Source: Nitrincola tapanii (GTDB taxonomy: Bacteria > Pseudomonadota > Gammaproteobacteria > Pseudomonadales > Balneatricaceae). From it: 64,000 bases of DNA. Shown here in pieces: positions 34,553 through 46,281 of this stretch. Under the pieces are notes generated by a model. It did no database searches and had not been told where the DNA came from. It saw only the letters and a program-made list of their open reading frames with translations. Both the position numbers and the translations under genes were made by a program. The stretch lies in the NCBI RefSeq assembly GCF_008368715.1, contig NZ_SMRS01000003.1, positions 62,001 to 126,000 of the forward strand, written 5' to 3'. Position 1 is the first letter of the stretch. The number at the start of each line of letters is the position of its first letter.

Positions 34553-37500
34553 TTAGCTTTCCAGATGGCTGAACAGCTCCTCTAGGCGTTGGAAGCGCGT
34601 TTCGATATTGCCCATCTCCAACGTGAAGCGCAGCGTGTTGCTGCCCTCTGGGCGGAACACCTTGGGCTGGCGTTGAATCATCTGGATGATTTTGATCGGC
34701 TCAATTTTGGGCTGCTCGGCAAACTCAAGCTTGCCGCCGCGTGCGTTCGCTTCCAACTTCACCGCCCCGAGCGCTTCGGCACGTAGTTTTAGCTGTGTTA
34801 GGCGCAAGAGGTTTTTTGTCGGTTCCGGGAGTAGGCCAAACCGGTCAATCATCTCGACCTGAATATCATCCAGCTGTGCGATCGAGCGCGCATTGGAGAT
34901 GCGTTTGTAGAGCATCAAGCGGTTATGAACATCCGGTAGATACTCCTCTGGAATCAACGCTGAAAGATTCAGGTTAATCTCGCAGCCATGCTGGAGAGGC
35001 TTATCTAGATCGGGAGTTTTACCTTCACGTATCGCGGTCACGGCTTGTTCCAGCATCTCCATATAGAGACCAAATCCGATGCTTTGCATCTGTCCACTCT
35101 GCTCTTCGCCCAGCAGCTCGCCAGCCCCGCGTATCTCTAGGTCGTGGCTGGCCAGAGTGAAGCCGGCGCCCAACGTGTTGGCCTGACTGATTGCCTCCAA
35201 GCGCTTTTGTGCGTCATCCGTCATATTGCGCACATCCGGTGTGAGCAGGTAGGCGTAGGCTTGATGATGTGAGCGACCGACACGGCCCCTTAGCTGATGC
35301 AGCTGGGCAAGCCCGAACTTGTCAGCACGATCAATAATGATGGTGTTGGCATTGGGGATGTCGATCCCCGTCTCGATGATGGTGGTACATACTAGGACAT
35401 TAAAACGTTTGTGGTAGAAGTCGCTCATCACCTGTTCCAGTTCGCGTTCACGCATCTGGCCATGGCCGATGACGACACGTGCTTCCGGCACCAGGGCATC
35501 AATTTCAGCGGCTTTTTTCTCAATAGTTTTGACTTCGTTATGCAGGTAATACACCTGGCCGCCACGCAGCAACTCACGCAGGATCGCCTCTTTGATCATG
35601 GCGTCGTCGGCTTCGCGCACGAAGGTTTTCACTGACAGACGTCGGGCCGGTGGGGTGGCGATAATGGAGAGATCGCGCATCCCCGACATGGCCATGTTCA
35701 GTGTGCGTGGGATGGGGGTGGCCGTCATGGTAAGAATGTCGATCTCGGCACGCAGCTGTTTAATCTTCTCTTTCTGCTGAACACCGAAACGATGCTCTTC
35801 ATCGATGATCAACAAGCCCAGATTTTTGAAGCGCAGCGTGCCCTGTAGTAGTTTGTGGGTACCTATCAGAATATCCACTTGTCCAGCTTCTAGCTGATCG
35901 GCAATCACCTGTTGTTGCTTGGCGCTTCGAAAGCGTGAGATCAGTTCGACATTCACAGGCCAATCGGCAAAACGGTCGCAGAAATTTTCGTAATGCTGTT
36001 GAGCCAGCAGAGTCGTGGGTACCAGTACCGCAACCTGCTTGCCGGATTGTGCGGCGACAAATGCGGCGCGCATGGCGACCTCGGTTTTACCAAAGCCGAC
36101 ATCACCGCAGACCAGGCGATCCATCGGCTGCGGGCTGCGCATATCGCGCACTACTGCCTCGATGGCGCTGGCTTGATCCGGCGTTTCTTCAAACGGGAAG
36201 TGCGCGGCAAAGCGCGCATAATCCTCTTCCGGATAGGTAAAGGCAAAACCTTGGCGTGCCGCTCGACGTGCATAAATATCCAGCAGTTCGGCAGCGGTAT
36301 CGCGTACCTTTTCGGCGGCTTTGCGCCGTGCTTTGCTCCATTGTTCGGTGCCTAAACGATGCAACGGAGCGAGTTCATCACTTGCGCCGGTGTAGCGACT
36401 GATCAGATGCAGCGAAGATACAGGGACATACAGCTTGGCATCATTAGCGTAGGCGAGGGTTAAAAATTCATTGGTCTGGCCATCCACGCTCAGGCTTTGC
36501 AGGCCTTGATAGCGCCCCACACCGTGATCGATGTGAACGACAGGTGCACCCTCGGTAAGTTCAGACAGATGGCGTATGGATTGATCTGCTTGATCCTGCT
36601 CGCGCTGACGACGACGGCGCTGAAACACTTGGCGTCCAAACAGCTGTGTTTCGGTAATCAGATGCACTTGGCCCGGCATGGAGAAACCGCGCTCCAGCGG
36701 GGCAACTGTTAAAGCCAGAGGCATAGGCTGTGCGCTAAAACTTGCCCAATCCTTGATCTCAACCGCCTGAAGTTGGCTCTTGCGCAATAAGGTCAGCAGG
36801 GCTTCACGCCGCCCCGCCGATTCGGCACAGATTAAAATCGGAGCTGAGTCATTCGCACTGAGGTGGCGCAGGCGTGACAAAGGATCTTCGCTGCCGGGAT
36901 CGCTGCTAATGTCGGCGGGCTGTACGCAAGGGAGGTTGTCTCGCCCGGGTTTGATCTCTTGTGTAGCCTCACTCAGACGTAAGCGAGCATAGGCCTTTAA
37001 GCGTGCAAACAGATCATCAGGCTTGAGATAAAGATCCTCTGGCGCTAACAGTGGACGCCGCCGATCGTAACGACGCTCTTCATAGCGCTCCGCCACGTCC
37101 TGGAAGAAATGTTGAGCGGCCTCCAGAGTGCCTTCCATCTCGGCGATCAACGTATTCTCAGGCAAATAGTCAAACAGGCTGGCCAGTTCATCGAAAAACA
37201 AAGGTAGATAGTATTCGATCCCCGCTGGACTCAAGCCATCGGCGACATCGCGATAAATCGGGCAGAGATTAAAGTCCACATCAAAGCGTTCGCGCCAGTG
37301 TTGCTTAAAATGACGTATGGCTTCGGCATTAAACGGAAACTCCTTGGCGGGTAGCAGACGAATCGATTCTAAGGCCTCTTGAGAGCGCTGACTCTCGGGT
37401 TCAAAACTCCGCAGCGAGTCGATCTCATCGTCGAACAGATCGATGCGATAGGGATGTGGGCTGCCCATCGGGAAGATGTCGATAATCGAGCCGCGAATCG

Positions 37501-37996
37501 CAAACTCACCATGTTCATACACGGTGTTCACGGCCTGGTAACCGGCATCTACCAGTTGTGCTCGCAAGCGTTCTGGATTCAGGGTTTGGCCTTTATCCAG
37601 GGTGAGGCTGTGCGCGGCAATAAATTGTTTGGGGGCCAGGCGTTGCATCAGCGTCGCCACCGGGGCGATCAGGATGCCACGTTGTAGACTGGGCAGTCGG
37701 TATAGGGTTTCGATACGCTGTGAAATGATGTCTTGATGAGGAGAAAAGGCATCATAAGGCAGGGTTTCCCAGTCTGGGAAAAGCGTGACGGGCAGTTGGC
37801 CGCTGACAAAAAACTCGATCTCTTGAAATAAACGCAACGCACTTTCGCTGTCGCGACAGAGAAGCAGTACGGGGCCTTGTGAGTAGTGTTGGCTGAGCTG
37901 TTGGACGACTAAACCTGCGCTACTGCCGAGTACCTGGCCTAAACGACGTGTATCTCCTGTACGCTGGGGCAAAGAGATGGAAAAAGCATTAAGCAA
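34553..37996 (-). CDS. mfd: Transcription-repair coupling factor Mfd
   Basis: 1,147 residues, full length (E. coli 1,148). N-terminal UvrB-homology domain (LLLCRDSESALRLFQEIEFF, TLFPDWETLPYD), RNA-polymerase-interacting domain (VHIDHGVGRYQGL, KLYVPVSSLHLISRY), then a RecG-like motor with Walker A CGDVGFGKTEVAMRA (about residue 630), DEEHRFGVQQKEK, TATPIPRTL and LHQLRGRVGRS. The C-terminal autoinhibitory domain ends FQRLEELFSHLES. It displaces stalled RNA polymerase and recruits UvrA. Divergent from gap. Confidence 0.98.
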   Translation of the reverse strand: MLNAFSISLPQRTGDTRRLGQVLGSSAGLVVQQLSQHYSQGPVLLLCRDSESALRLFQEIEFFVSGQLPVTLFPDWETLPYDAFSPHQDIISQRIETLYRLPSLQRGILIAPVATLMQRLAPKQFIAAHSLTLDKGQTLNPERLRAQLVDAGYQAVNTVYEHGEFAIRGSIIDIFPMGSPHPYRIDLFDDEIDSLRSFEPESQRSQEALESIRLLPAKEFPFNAEAIRHFKQHWRERFDVDFNLCPIYRDVADGLSPAGIEYYLPLFFDELASLFDYLPENTLIAEMEGTLEAAQHFFQDVAERYEERRYDRRRPLLAPEDLYLKPDDLFARLKAYARLRLSEATQEIKPGRDNLPCVQPADISSDPGSEDPLSRLRHLSANDSAPILICAESAGRREALLTLLRKSQLQAVEIKDWASFSAQPMPLALTVAPLERGFSMPGQVHLITETQLFGRQVFQRRRRQREQDQADQSIRHLSELTEGAPVVHIDHGVGRYQGLQSLSVDGQTNEFLTLAYANDAKLYVPVSSLHLISRYTGASDELAPLHRLGTEQWSKARRKAAEKVRDTAAELLDIYARRAARQGFAFTYPEEDYARFAAHFPFEETPDQASAIEAVVRDMRSPQPMDRLVCGDVGFGKTEVAMRAAFVAAQSGKQVAVLVPTTLLAQQHYENFCDRFADWPVNVELISRFRSAKQQQVIADQLEAGQVDILIGTHKLLQGTLRFKNLGLLIIDEEHRFGVQQKEKIKQLRAEIDILTMTATPIPRTLNMAMSGMRDLSIIATPPARRLSVKTFVREADDAMIKEAILRELLRGGQVYYLHNEVKTIEKKAAEIDALVPEARVVIGHGQMRERELEQVMSDFYHKRFNVLVCTTIIETGIDIPNANTIIIDRADKFGLAQLHQLRGRVGRSHHQAYAYLLTPDVRNMTDDAQKRLEAISQANTLGAGFTLASHDLEIRGAGELLGEEQSGQMQSIGFGLYMEMLEQAVTAIREGKTPDLDKPLQHGCEINLNLSALIPEEYLPDVHNRLMLYKRISNARSIAQLDDIQVEMIDRFGLLPEPTKNLLRLTQLKLRAEALGAVKLEANARGGKLEFAEQPKIEPIKIIQMIQRQPKVFRPEGSNTLRFTLEMGNIETRFQRLEELFSHLES

Positions 37997-38129
37997 AGCT
38001 GTTCCCCTTAAGAGCTGTCATGGTTCTGCAAAAATGAACCAAAGTATACACAGAGTGGTTTGATCCCGGCAGGGGAAATAGGGATAATGCCGCGACGCAA
38101 ATTGAGCCTAGACAATTTCGGAGTGAACT

Positions 38130-39569
38130 GTGAGTCAAGAACTGATCCTAGCTGACTGGAATGCGCGCGAATCTATCACGGAAGCCATGATTCCGCTGAT
38201 TGGTCGTTTGTACCGCGAGCGTAACGTAGAAATTTCTGTATACGGACGCGTTGTTGTAAAGCGTTCTGTCATCGACATTATCAAAGCGCACCGTTTTGTG
38301 CGTCAGCTGGAAAGCGAAGAGTTGTCTGTCGTCGACACCTTCCCAGTATTGGAAGTGGTCAGTGAGCTGGATGTTTACAACGCTCACATCGATATCGGCA
38401 AACTGGCGATGAAATTCCGTCGTGAAGCGGCCGGACGTGATCTTAAACAGTTCCTGGCCGATGAGCTGGCGGACTTAATGGGTCAGCAGGATGGTCGTCA
38501 GCCAACCGACGTCGTGCTGTACGGTTTTGGTCGTATCGGTCGTATCTTAGCGCGCCAGATGGTGGATCGTGCCGGTATTGGTCACAGCCTACGTTTGCGC
38601 GCGATTGTGGTACGTAAAGGCAAGGCAGAAAATGATCTGGAGAAGCGTGCCAGTCTGTTGCGCCGTGACTCGGTCCATGGCTCTTTCCGCGGTACCATTC
38701 AGGTTGATGAAGAGAACCAGTGCATCATTGCCAACGGTGTCTCCATTCAGGTGATCTTTGCGGATAAGCCGGAAGATGTGGATTACACCGCCTACGGTAT
38801 CAATAACGCACTGGTGATCGACAACACCGGTATGTTCCGTGATGCTGAGGGTATGGCGCGTCATCTGCAGGCTAAGGGTGCGGCACGTGCGTTGCTGACC
38901 GCGCCGGGTAAAAACATGAAAAATATCGTGATGGGCGTTAACCATCTTGATATTGCTGATGACGATACGATTCTGTCGGCTGCGTCTTGCACCACGAATG
39001 CGATTGTGCCGGTCTTAAAGGCCCTGCAGGATAAGTTCGGTGTTGAGAATGGTCACGTTGAGACGGTTCATTCCTACACTAATGACCAAAACCTGATCGA
39101 TAACTACCATAAGGGTAGTCGCCGTGGTCGTGCTGCTGCGCTGAACATGGTTTTGACCGAAACAGGTGCGGCTAAAGCTGTTGCCAAAGCGCTGCCTGAA
39201 CTGGAAGGTAAGCTGACGGGGAATGCGATTCGTGTTCCAACCCCGAACGTTTCGATGGCGATCCTCAACCTGAATCTGAAAGCCGGTACAACACGTGATG
39301 AGTTGAATGACTATCTGCGTGAAATTGCTCTGCATTCAGATCTGCAGAAGCAGGTGGATTACAGCAACTCACCTGAAGCCGTTTCCACCGACTTTGTCGG
39401 TTCGCGTGCCGCAGGTGTTGTGGATGCCTTGGCGACGATCGTAGACGGTAACCGTTGTGTACTTTATGTATGGTACGACAACGAATACGGCTACAGCTGT
39501 CAGGTGATTCGTATGGCGCAGCATATCTGCAAATGCACTCTGCCGGCTTACCCTAAAAAAAGTAAGTAA
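38130..39569 (+). CDS. gap: Glyceraldehyde-3-phosphate dehydrogenase, long (about 480-residue) form
   Basis: 479 residues from a GTG with GGAG 7 nt upstream. An extra N-terminal domain of about 125 residues precedes the normal GAPDH. The Rossmann motif GFGRIGR is at 132-138 and the catalytic Cys287 lies in SAASCTTNAIVPV, with the usual YDNEYGYSCQV near the end. This long class sits beside mfd and nqr in Pseudomonas-like genomes and probably serves gluconeogenesis. The role of the N-terminal domain is unknown to me. A strong terminator follows. Confidence 0.94.
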   Translation: MSQELILADWNARESITEAMIPLIGRLYRERNVEISVYGRVVVKRSVIDIIKAHRFVRQLESEELSVVDTFPVLEVVSELDVYNAHIDIGKLAMKFRREAAGRDLKQFLADELADLMGQQDGRQPTDVVLYGFGRIGRILARQMVDRAGIGHSLRLRAIVVRKGKAENDLEKRASLLRRDSVHGSFRGTIQVDEENQCIIANGVSIQVIFADKPEDVDYTAYGINNALVIDNTGMFRDAEGMARHLQAKGAARALLTAPGKNMKNIVMGVNHLDIADDDTILSAASCTTNAIVPVLKALQDKFGVENGHVETVHSYTNDQNLIDNYHKGSRRGRAAALNMVLTETGAAKAVAKALPELEGKLTGNAIRVPTPNVSMAILNLNLKAGTTRDELNDYLREIALHSDLQKQVDYSNSPEAVSTDFVGSRAAGVVDALATIVDGNRCVLYVWYDNEYGYSCQVIRMAQHICKCTLPAYPKKSK

Positions 39570-39597
39570 TCCGGCGGTGTAAACCGCGCAGAAAGTT

Positions 39598-39625
39598 AAA
39601 AAGGTGGCTTAGGCCGCCTTTTTTT
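39598..39625 (+). terminator. Intrinsic terminator after gap
   Basis: Nine-base-pair stem (arms AAAGGTGGC and GCCGCCTTT, one G-U pair), four-base loop TTAG, then a run of T. It sits 29 nt after the gap stop and separates gap from the nqr operon. Confidence 0.88.
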
Positions 39626-41232
<1,607 letters not shown>

Positions 41233-41243
41233 GAGAGGCTGGC

Positions 41244-42452
41244 ATGAGTTTACGAACTGTTCTGGACAAAATGGAGCCCCACTTTCATAAAGGTGGTAAG
41301 TACGAAAAATGGTACGCGCTCTATGAAGCCGTTGATACAATTTTTTACACCCCGGGTCAGGTAACACGCGCCGGTGCCCATGTTCGTGATGCGGTTGACC
41401 TCAAGCGCATGATGATCCTGGTCTGGATGTGTACTTTCCCTGCTGTATTCTTTGGCCTTTACAGTGTTGGTTTACAAGCCAATACCGCAATGGCTGATCT
41501 GGGGCTGACGGAAGCAACCGGTTGGCGAGGTGCTATCCTAAGCGCTCTGACAAGCTATAACGCTAACAGCGTCTGGGATAACATCATTCATGGTGCTGTC
41601 TACTGGGTGCCCATTTACGCTGTGACCTTTATTGTCGGTGGTTTCTGGGAAGTGCTGTTTGCGATGAAGCGTGGCCATGAAGTGAACGAAGGTTTCTTTG
41701 TTACTTCTATTCTCTTCTCGCTGATTTTGCCTGCAACCATTCCGCTTTGGCAGGTGGCTTTGGGTATCACCTTCGGTGTGGTGATCGGTAAGGAGGTTTT
41801 CGGTGGAACCGGTAAAAACTTCCTTAACCCAGCGCTGACAGGCCGAGCTTTCCTGTATTTCGCTTATCCGGCACAGATTTCCGGTGACGCTATCTGGACT
41901 GCGGTTGACGGCTTCTCAGGGGCGACGCCACTGGGTCTGGCGGCACAGGGTGGTGTAGAAGCCATTCTGGCGGCGAATGTGACCTGGTTTGATGCCTTTG
42001 TTGGCACCATTCAGGGCTCCGTGGGTGAGGTTTCGACATTGGCCATTATGATTGGTGGCGCGGTGTTGCTCTGGGCGCGCATTGCCGCTTGGCGTATTGT
42101 GGCTGGGGTTGCCTTAGGGGGTATTGCGACGACACTCTTGTTCAACATGATCGGCTCTGAAACCAATCCGTTGTTTGCTATGCCTTTCTGGTGGCACTTC
42201 GTGATCGGTGGTTTTGCTTTCGGTATGTTCTTTATGGCGACAGATCCTGTATCTGCCTCTATGACAAATACCGGTAAGTGGATCTTCGGTGCTCTGATCG
42301 GTGTGATGACCATTCTGATTCGTGTGGTGAATCCGGCGTTCCCAGAAGGCATCATGTTGGCCATTCTGTTTGCAAACCTGTTTGCGCCTCTGATCGACAA
42401 CTTTGTTGTCCAGGCGAACATCAAACGGAGGATGATGCGTAATGTCGTCTAA
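41244..42452 (+). CDS. nqrB: Na+-NQR subunit B (FMN- and riboflavin-carrying membrane subunit)
   Basis: 402 residues, about ten membrane helices. The covalent FMN site threonine lies in the [13 protein letters not shown] segment (S-G-A-T motif). It forms the main Na+ path and quinone site. AGAGGCTGGC-type leader precedes the ATG, 11 nt after nqrA. Its 3' end overlaps nqrC by 11 nt. Confidence 0.97.
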   Translation: MSLRTVLDKMEPHFHKGGKYEKWYALYEAVDTIFYTPGQVTRAGAHVRDAVDLKRMMILVWMCTFPAVFFGLYSVGLQANTAMADLGLTEATGWRGAILSALTSYNANSVWDNIIHGAVYWVPIYAVTFIVGGFWEVLFAMKRGHEVNEGFFVTSILFSLILPATIPLWQVALGITFGVVIGKEVFGGTGKNFLNPALTGRAFLYFAYPAQISGDAIWTAVDGFSGATPLGLAAQGGVEAILAANVTWFDAFVGTIQGSVGEVSTLAIMIGGAVLLWARIAAWRIVAGVALGGIATTLLFNMIGSETNPLFAMPFWWHFVIGGFAFGMFFMATDPVSASMTNTGKWIFGALIGVMTILIRVVNPAFPEGIMLAILFANLFAPLIDNFVVQANIKRRMMRNVV

Positions 42453-43326
42453 TAACGATTCAATCGGCAAAACCGTCACGGTTGCCTTACTTCTCTGTGT
42501 GATCTGCTCGGTTGTCGTGTCTGCGGCGGCCGTGCTCCTCAAGCCGATGCAGCAGTACAACCAGGATCAAGACCGTAAGTCGAACATCCTGCGTGCTGCG
42601 GGCATCACAGATCCAAGCAAGAGCGTCGATGAGCTTTTCAGCCAGATCACGACCCGTATCGTAGATATGGAAACCGGTGAGTTTGTGGATGGCCGTCCTG
42701 AAGCGGAAGATTTCCGCCGTGCGGCGGGTGACCCAGCGCTGTCTTCAGCGCTGGATCGTCGCACCGATATTGCTTCGATCAAACGTCAGCCGCGCTACAT
42801 GCCGGTTTACATGGTGGAAGATGCATCAGGCGCTATCGAAACGTTGATTCTGCCTGTTTATGGTTATGGCCTTTGGTCAACCATGTATGGCTTCTTGGCC
42901 CTGGAAGGGGATCTTAACACCGTTGCCGGTTTAGGTTTCTACGAGCACGCAGAAACACCCGGCCTAGGTGGTGAGATTGACAACCCGTCTTGGAAAGCGT
43001 CTTGGCAGGGTAAGCGCATCTACGCGGGTGAAGATACCTCACGTCCTAGCTTGCAGGTGGTGAAGGGTGTTGTTGATACCTCTCTGGCAGGTGCTGAGTA
43101 CCGTATTGATGGTCTGGCCGGTGCGACCTTGACTGCCAATGGCGTCACCAACATGATCCGTTTCTGGTTGGGTGAATCCGGTTTTGGCCCACTGGTGGCA
43201 AATCTGCGTGCGGCTCAAGGAGCAGCGGCAGAGGCTGAAGTGGAGCTGGAGTCAGATGAAGACCTGGACGCTGCGGACGATTCTGAAGCTCTGAGCGCAG
43301 ATGTCGATGCGACGGAGGAGGTGTAA
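42442..43326 (+). CDS. nqrC: Na+-NQR subunit C (covalent FMN), with long acidic C-terminal tail
   Basis: 294 residues. One N-terminal membrane helix (about 8-30) is followed by the periplasmic FMN-binding domain. The flavinylation motif is [13 protein letters not shown]; the serine usual in SGAT is alanine here, while the acceptor threonine is present. After [10 protein letters not shown] comes a tail of about 35 residues rich in Glu and Asp ([20 protein letters not shown]) that ordinary NqrC (about 257 residues) lacks. It passes electrons between NqrB and NqrF/DE. Confidence 0.96.
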   Translation: MSSNNDSIGKTVTVALLLCVICSVVVSAAAVLLKPMQQYNQDQDRKSNILRAAGITDPSKSVDELFSQITTRIVDMETGEFVDGRPEAEDFRRAAGDPALSSALDRRTDIASIKRQPRYMPVYMVEDASGAIETLILPVYGYGLWSTMYGFLALEGDLNTVAGLGFYEHAETPGLGGEIDNPSWKASWQGKRIYAGEDTSRPSLQVVKGVVDTSLAGAEYRIDGLAGATLTANGVTNMIRFWLGESGFGPLVANLRAAQGAAAEAEVELESDEDLDAADDSEALSADVDATEEV

Positions 43327-43328
43327 TC

Positions 43329-43988
43329 ATGGCGAATACTAAAGAAATTATTGTTACGCCGATTTTTAAGAACAACCCAATTGCTCTGCAGGTATTGGGG
43401 GTGTGTTCGGCACTTGCGGTCACTACCAACATGAACAACGCCGTGGTCATGACCCTGGCGGTGGTGGCGGTAGCAGCCTTTTCTAACTTGTTTGTTTCTG
43501 TGATTCGCAGTCACATTCCAAGCAATATACGTATCATCGTGCAGATGACGATCATCGCTTCCTTGGTAATCGTCGTCGATCAGATCTTGAAAGCGGTGGC
43601 TTATGACGTGTCTAAGCAGCTATCGGTGTTCGTAGGTTTGATCATTACCAACTGTATCATCCTGGGGCGTGCAGAAGCCTTTGCGATGAAGAACCCGCCA
43701 ATCCCGAGCTTCATTGACGGTGTAGGTAACGGTTTAGGTTACGGTATGGTATTGCTCTTTGTTGCCTTCTTCCGTGAGTTGTTTGGTGCAGGCTCTCTGT
43801 TCGGCATTGAGATCCTGCCTCTGGTCACGAATGGTGGTTGGTATTACAGCAACGGTCTTTTCCTACTGCCGCCGAGTGCCTTCTTCCTGATCGGTATTCT
43901 GATCTGGGCGATTCGTACTTGGTATCCTGAGCAGGTCGAAAAACCTGAGTTTGTGATTGCCCCTAACACCAGTAAGGAGGGCGTATAA
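43329..43988 (+). CDS. nqrD: Na+-NQR subunit D
   Basis: 219 residues, six predicted membrane helices. Contains IVPxx-type antiporter-like half with [20 protein letters not shown], where the cysteine takes part in an intramembrane iron-sulfur site shared with NqrE. GGAGGTGT precedes the start, 2 nt after nqrC. Confidence 0.97.
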   Translation: MANTKEIIVTPIFKNNPIALQVLGVCSALAVTTNMNNAVVMTLAVVAVAAFSNLFVSVIRSHIPSNIRIIVQMTIIASLVIVVDQILKAVAYDVSKQLSVFVGLIITNCIILGRAEAFAMKNPPIPSFIDGVGNGLGYGMVLLFVAFFRELFGAGSLFGIEILPLVTNGGWYYSNGLFLLPPSAFFLIGILIWAIRTWYPEQVEKPEFVIAPNTSKEGV

Positions 43989-43991
43989 GTC

Positions 43992-44600
43992 ATGGAACAA
44001 TATATTAGCCTTGCTGTCAGAGCGATTTTCGTTGAAAACATGGCTCTGGCTTTCTTCCTCGGGATGTGTACTTTCTTGGCGATCTCGAAGAAGGTGCAGA
44101 CTGCGATTGGTCTGGGTATTGCCGTAGTTGTGGTGTTGGTGATCACAACTCCGGTCAACAACCTCATCTACAACTATCTGTTACGTGAAGGTGCGTTGAG
44201 CTGGGCCGGCTATCCAGATGTGGATTTAAGCTTCTTGGGCTTTATCTCTTACATCGGTGTTATCGCGGCTCTGGTACAGATCCTGGAAATGTTCTTGGAT
44301 AAATTTGTACCCGCTCTGTACAACGCTTTGGGCGTATTCCTGCCACTGATCACAGTGAACTGTGCCATCATGGGTGCCGCACTCTTCATGGTTGAGCGTG
44401 ATTACACCTTCGGTGAATCCGTAGTCTATGGTGCTGGAGCCGGTATCGGTTGGGCCTTGGCGATCGCGGCGCTGGCAGGTATCCGTGAGAAGCTCAAGTA
44501 CAGTGATGTACCGGCAGGTCTGCGTGGTCTGGGTATCACCTTCATCATCGTAGGTTTGATGTCCCTGGGCTTTATGTCTTTCTCCGGCGTATCGCTTTAA
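43992..44600 (+). CDS. nqrE: Na+-NQR subunit E
   Basis: 202 residues, six membrane helices, homologous to NqrD in inverted topology. [20 protein letters not shown] carries the partner cysteine for the 2Fe-2S centre between D and E. It starts 3 nt after nqrD, with AAGGAGG just upstream. Confidence 0.97.
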   Translation: MEQYISLAVRAIFVENMALAFFLGMCTFLAISKKVQTAIGLGIAVVVVLVITTPVNNLIYNYLLREGALSWAGYPDVDLSFLGFISYIGVIAALVQILEMFLDKFVPALYNALGVFLPLITVNCAIMGAALFMVERDYTFGESVVYGAGAGIGWALAIAALAGIREKLKYSDVPAGLRGLGITFIIVGLMSLGFMSFSGVSL

Positions 44601-44638
44601 TCCGCTGAGACAGAAACGTATATAGGTGGAATAAGCTG

Positions 44639-45865
44639 ATGAATGCAGAAATTGTTCTGGGCGTTGTCATGTTCACAGCCGTGGTGCTTGCACTGGTGGC
44701 GGTGATCCTGGCAGCTCGCTCAAAATTAGTCAGCTCCGGTAATGTCACGATTGAGATCAATGGTGACCCGGAGAAAACAATCACAGTTCCCGCAGGTGGA
44801 AAGCTGTTAAACGCCCTGGCTGATCAGGGGGTTTTTCTGGCATCGGCATGTGGCGGCGGCGGTACTTGTGCTCAGTGTAAATGTCAGATTCTGGATGGCG
44901 GTGGCTCTATGCTGCCCACCGAAGAGTCACATTTCACCCTGCGTGAAGGCAAGGAAGGCTGGCGTTTGTCTTGCCAGGTGGCTGTGAAGCAGGATATGAA
45001 AATTCACGTTGAAGACGATGTCTTTGGTGTGAAGAAGTGGGAATGTACGGTTGAGTCCAACCCGAACGTTGCGACCTTCATCAAAGAGTTGACGCTGCGT
45101 CTGCCAGAAGGTGAAAACGTTGATTTCCGCGCCGGTGGTTATGTTCAGCTGGAGTGTCCGCCTCACGTTGTGAACTACAAGGACTTCGATATTCAGCCCG
45201 AATATCGTGGTGATTGGGATAAGTTCGATATGTGGCGTTATGTATCGAAAGTGAACGAAACCACCATCCGTGCTTACTCTATGGCGAACTATCCAGAAGA
45301 GAAAGGTCTGGTGAAGTTCAACATTCGTATCGCATCCCCCCCGCCGGGTACGGATCTGCCACCGGGTATCATGTCTTCGTATGTGTTTAACCTGAAACCA
45401 GGTGACAAGATTACCGTATATGGACCCTTTGGTGAGTTCTTCGCGCGTGATACCGAGAACGAAATGGTCTTTATCGGTGGTGGTGCGGGTATGGCACCGA
45501 TGCGTTCGCACATCTTTGATCAGCTCAAGCGTTTGAACTCGAAACGTAAGATTACCTTCTGGTACGGCGCACGCTCACTGCGTGAAGCCTTCTACGTAGA
45601 AGAGTTTGATCAGCTGGCTGCAGAGAATCCGAACTTTACTTGGCATTTGGCCTTGTCTGATCCTCTGCCTGAAGATAACTGGACGGGGTACACCGGCTTT
45701 ATCCATAATGTCTTGTATGAGCACTATCTGAAGGAGCACGAAGCGCCTGAAGATTGCGAGTACTACATGTGTGGACCGCCAATGATGAACTCGGCAGTCA
45801 TCAAAATGCTGTTGGACATGGGCGTTGAACAAGAAAACATCCTGTTGGATGATTTTGGCGGCTAA
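44639..45865 (+). CDS. nqrF: Na+-NQR subunit F (NADH-oxidising FAD/2Fe-2S subunit)
   Basis: 408 residues. An N-terminal membrane helix, then a ferredoxin domain with [15 protein letters not shown] (four cysteine ligands with a later LSCQ), then an FAD domain (RAYSMANYP) and an NADH domain ([14 protein letters not shown] and the C-terminal YMCGPPMMN). It brings electrons from NADH into the complex. Last structural gene, followed by a strong terminator. Confidence 0.98.
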   Translation: MNAEIVLGVVMFTAVVLALVAVILAARSKLVSSGNVTIEINGDPEKTITVPAGGKLLNALADQGVFLASACGGGGTCAQCKCQILDGGGSMLPTEESHFTLREGKEGWRLSCQVAVKQDMKIHVEDDVFGVKKWECTVESNPNVATFIKELTLRLPEGENVDFRAGGYVQLECPPHVVNYKDFDIQPEYRGDWDKFDMWRYVSKVNETTIRAYSMANYPEEKGLVKFNIRIASPPPGTDLPPGIMSSYVFNLKPGDKITVYGPFGEFFARDTENEMVFIGGGAGMAPMRSHIFDQLKRLNSKRKITFWYGARSLREAFYVEEFDQLAAENPNFTWHLALSDPLPEDNWTGYTGFIHNVLYEHYLKEHEAPEDCEYYMCGPPMMNSAVIKMLLDMGVEQENILLDDFGG

Positions 45866-45893
45866 TTCCGTACAGTCTTAGGTGTTCTTTGTT

Positions 45894-45926
45894 AAAATGG
45901 CCGGATCTTTGTGACCGGCCATTTTT
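45894..45926 (+). terminator. Strong intrinsic terminator between nqrF and nqrM
   Basis: Eleven-base-pair perfect stem (arms AAAATGGCCGG and CCGGCCATTTT), ten-base loop, then T-tract. It begins 28 nt after the nqrF stop and should end most nqrA-F transcripts. nqrM would be expressed by read-through or its own promoter. Confidence 0.88.
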
Positions 45927-45943
45927 GTTTGTAGGAGGTGGAA

Positions 45944-46192
45944 ATGGATACATTTATTATTACTTTAGCAGTTTTGCTGGCTCTGACTTTAGCCATGTCA
46001 GTGGGTGTTTTAATGGGGCGTAAGCCGATCTCCGGTTCTTGTGGAGGCATGAGTGCGCTCGGCATGGAAAAGGCATGTGATGTGTGTGGCGGTGATAAGC
46101 AGATCTGTGATGATGTGCAGGAGAAGAATCGTGATGCTAAGACGGCCTCTGCAACAACCGATCTTGCCTATGAGGTTAAATCTAAAGGTTAA
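45944..46192 (+). CDS. nqrM: Na+-NQR maturation protein NqrM
   Basis: 82 residues from the ATG at 45944 with a near-perfect AGGAGG 5 nt upstream; a GTG two codons earlier overlaps that site. One membrane helix (about 3-24) is followed by a cysteine-rich part: SGSCGGMSALG and CDVCGGDKQICDD. NqrM is needed to assemble Na+-NQR, probably by delivering iron to the NqrD/E centre. Usually found as nqrF-apbE-nqrM; apbE is absent here. Confidence 0.93.
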   Translation: MDTFIITLAVLLALTLAMSVGVLMGRKPISGSCGGMSALGMEKACDVCGGDKQICDDVQEKNRDAKTASATTDLAYEVKSKG

Positions 46193-46281
46193 TTGGTATT
46201 CCTAGGTGGCTCAGGTTAGGCTAGGGCAAAGCTTAAAAGTCTGGCTTTGAAATGTCGGCATAATCATAAAAGGGTAAAGCA

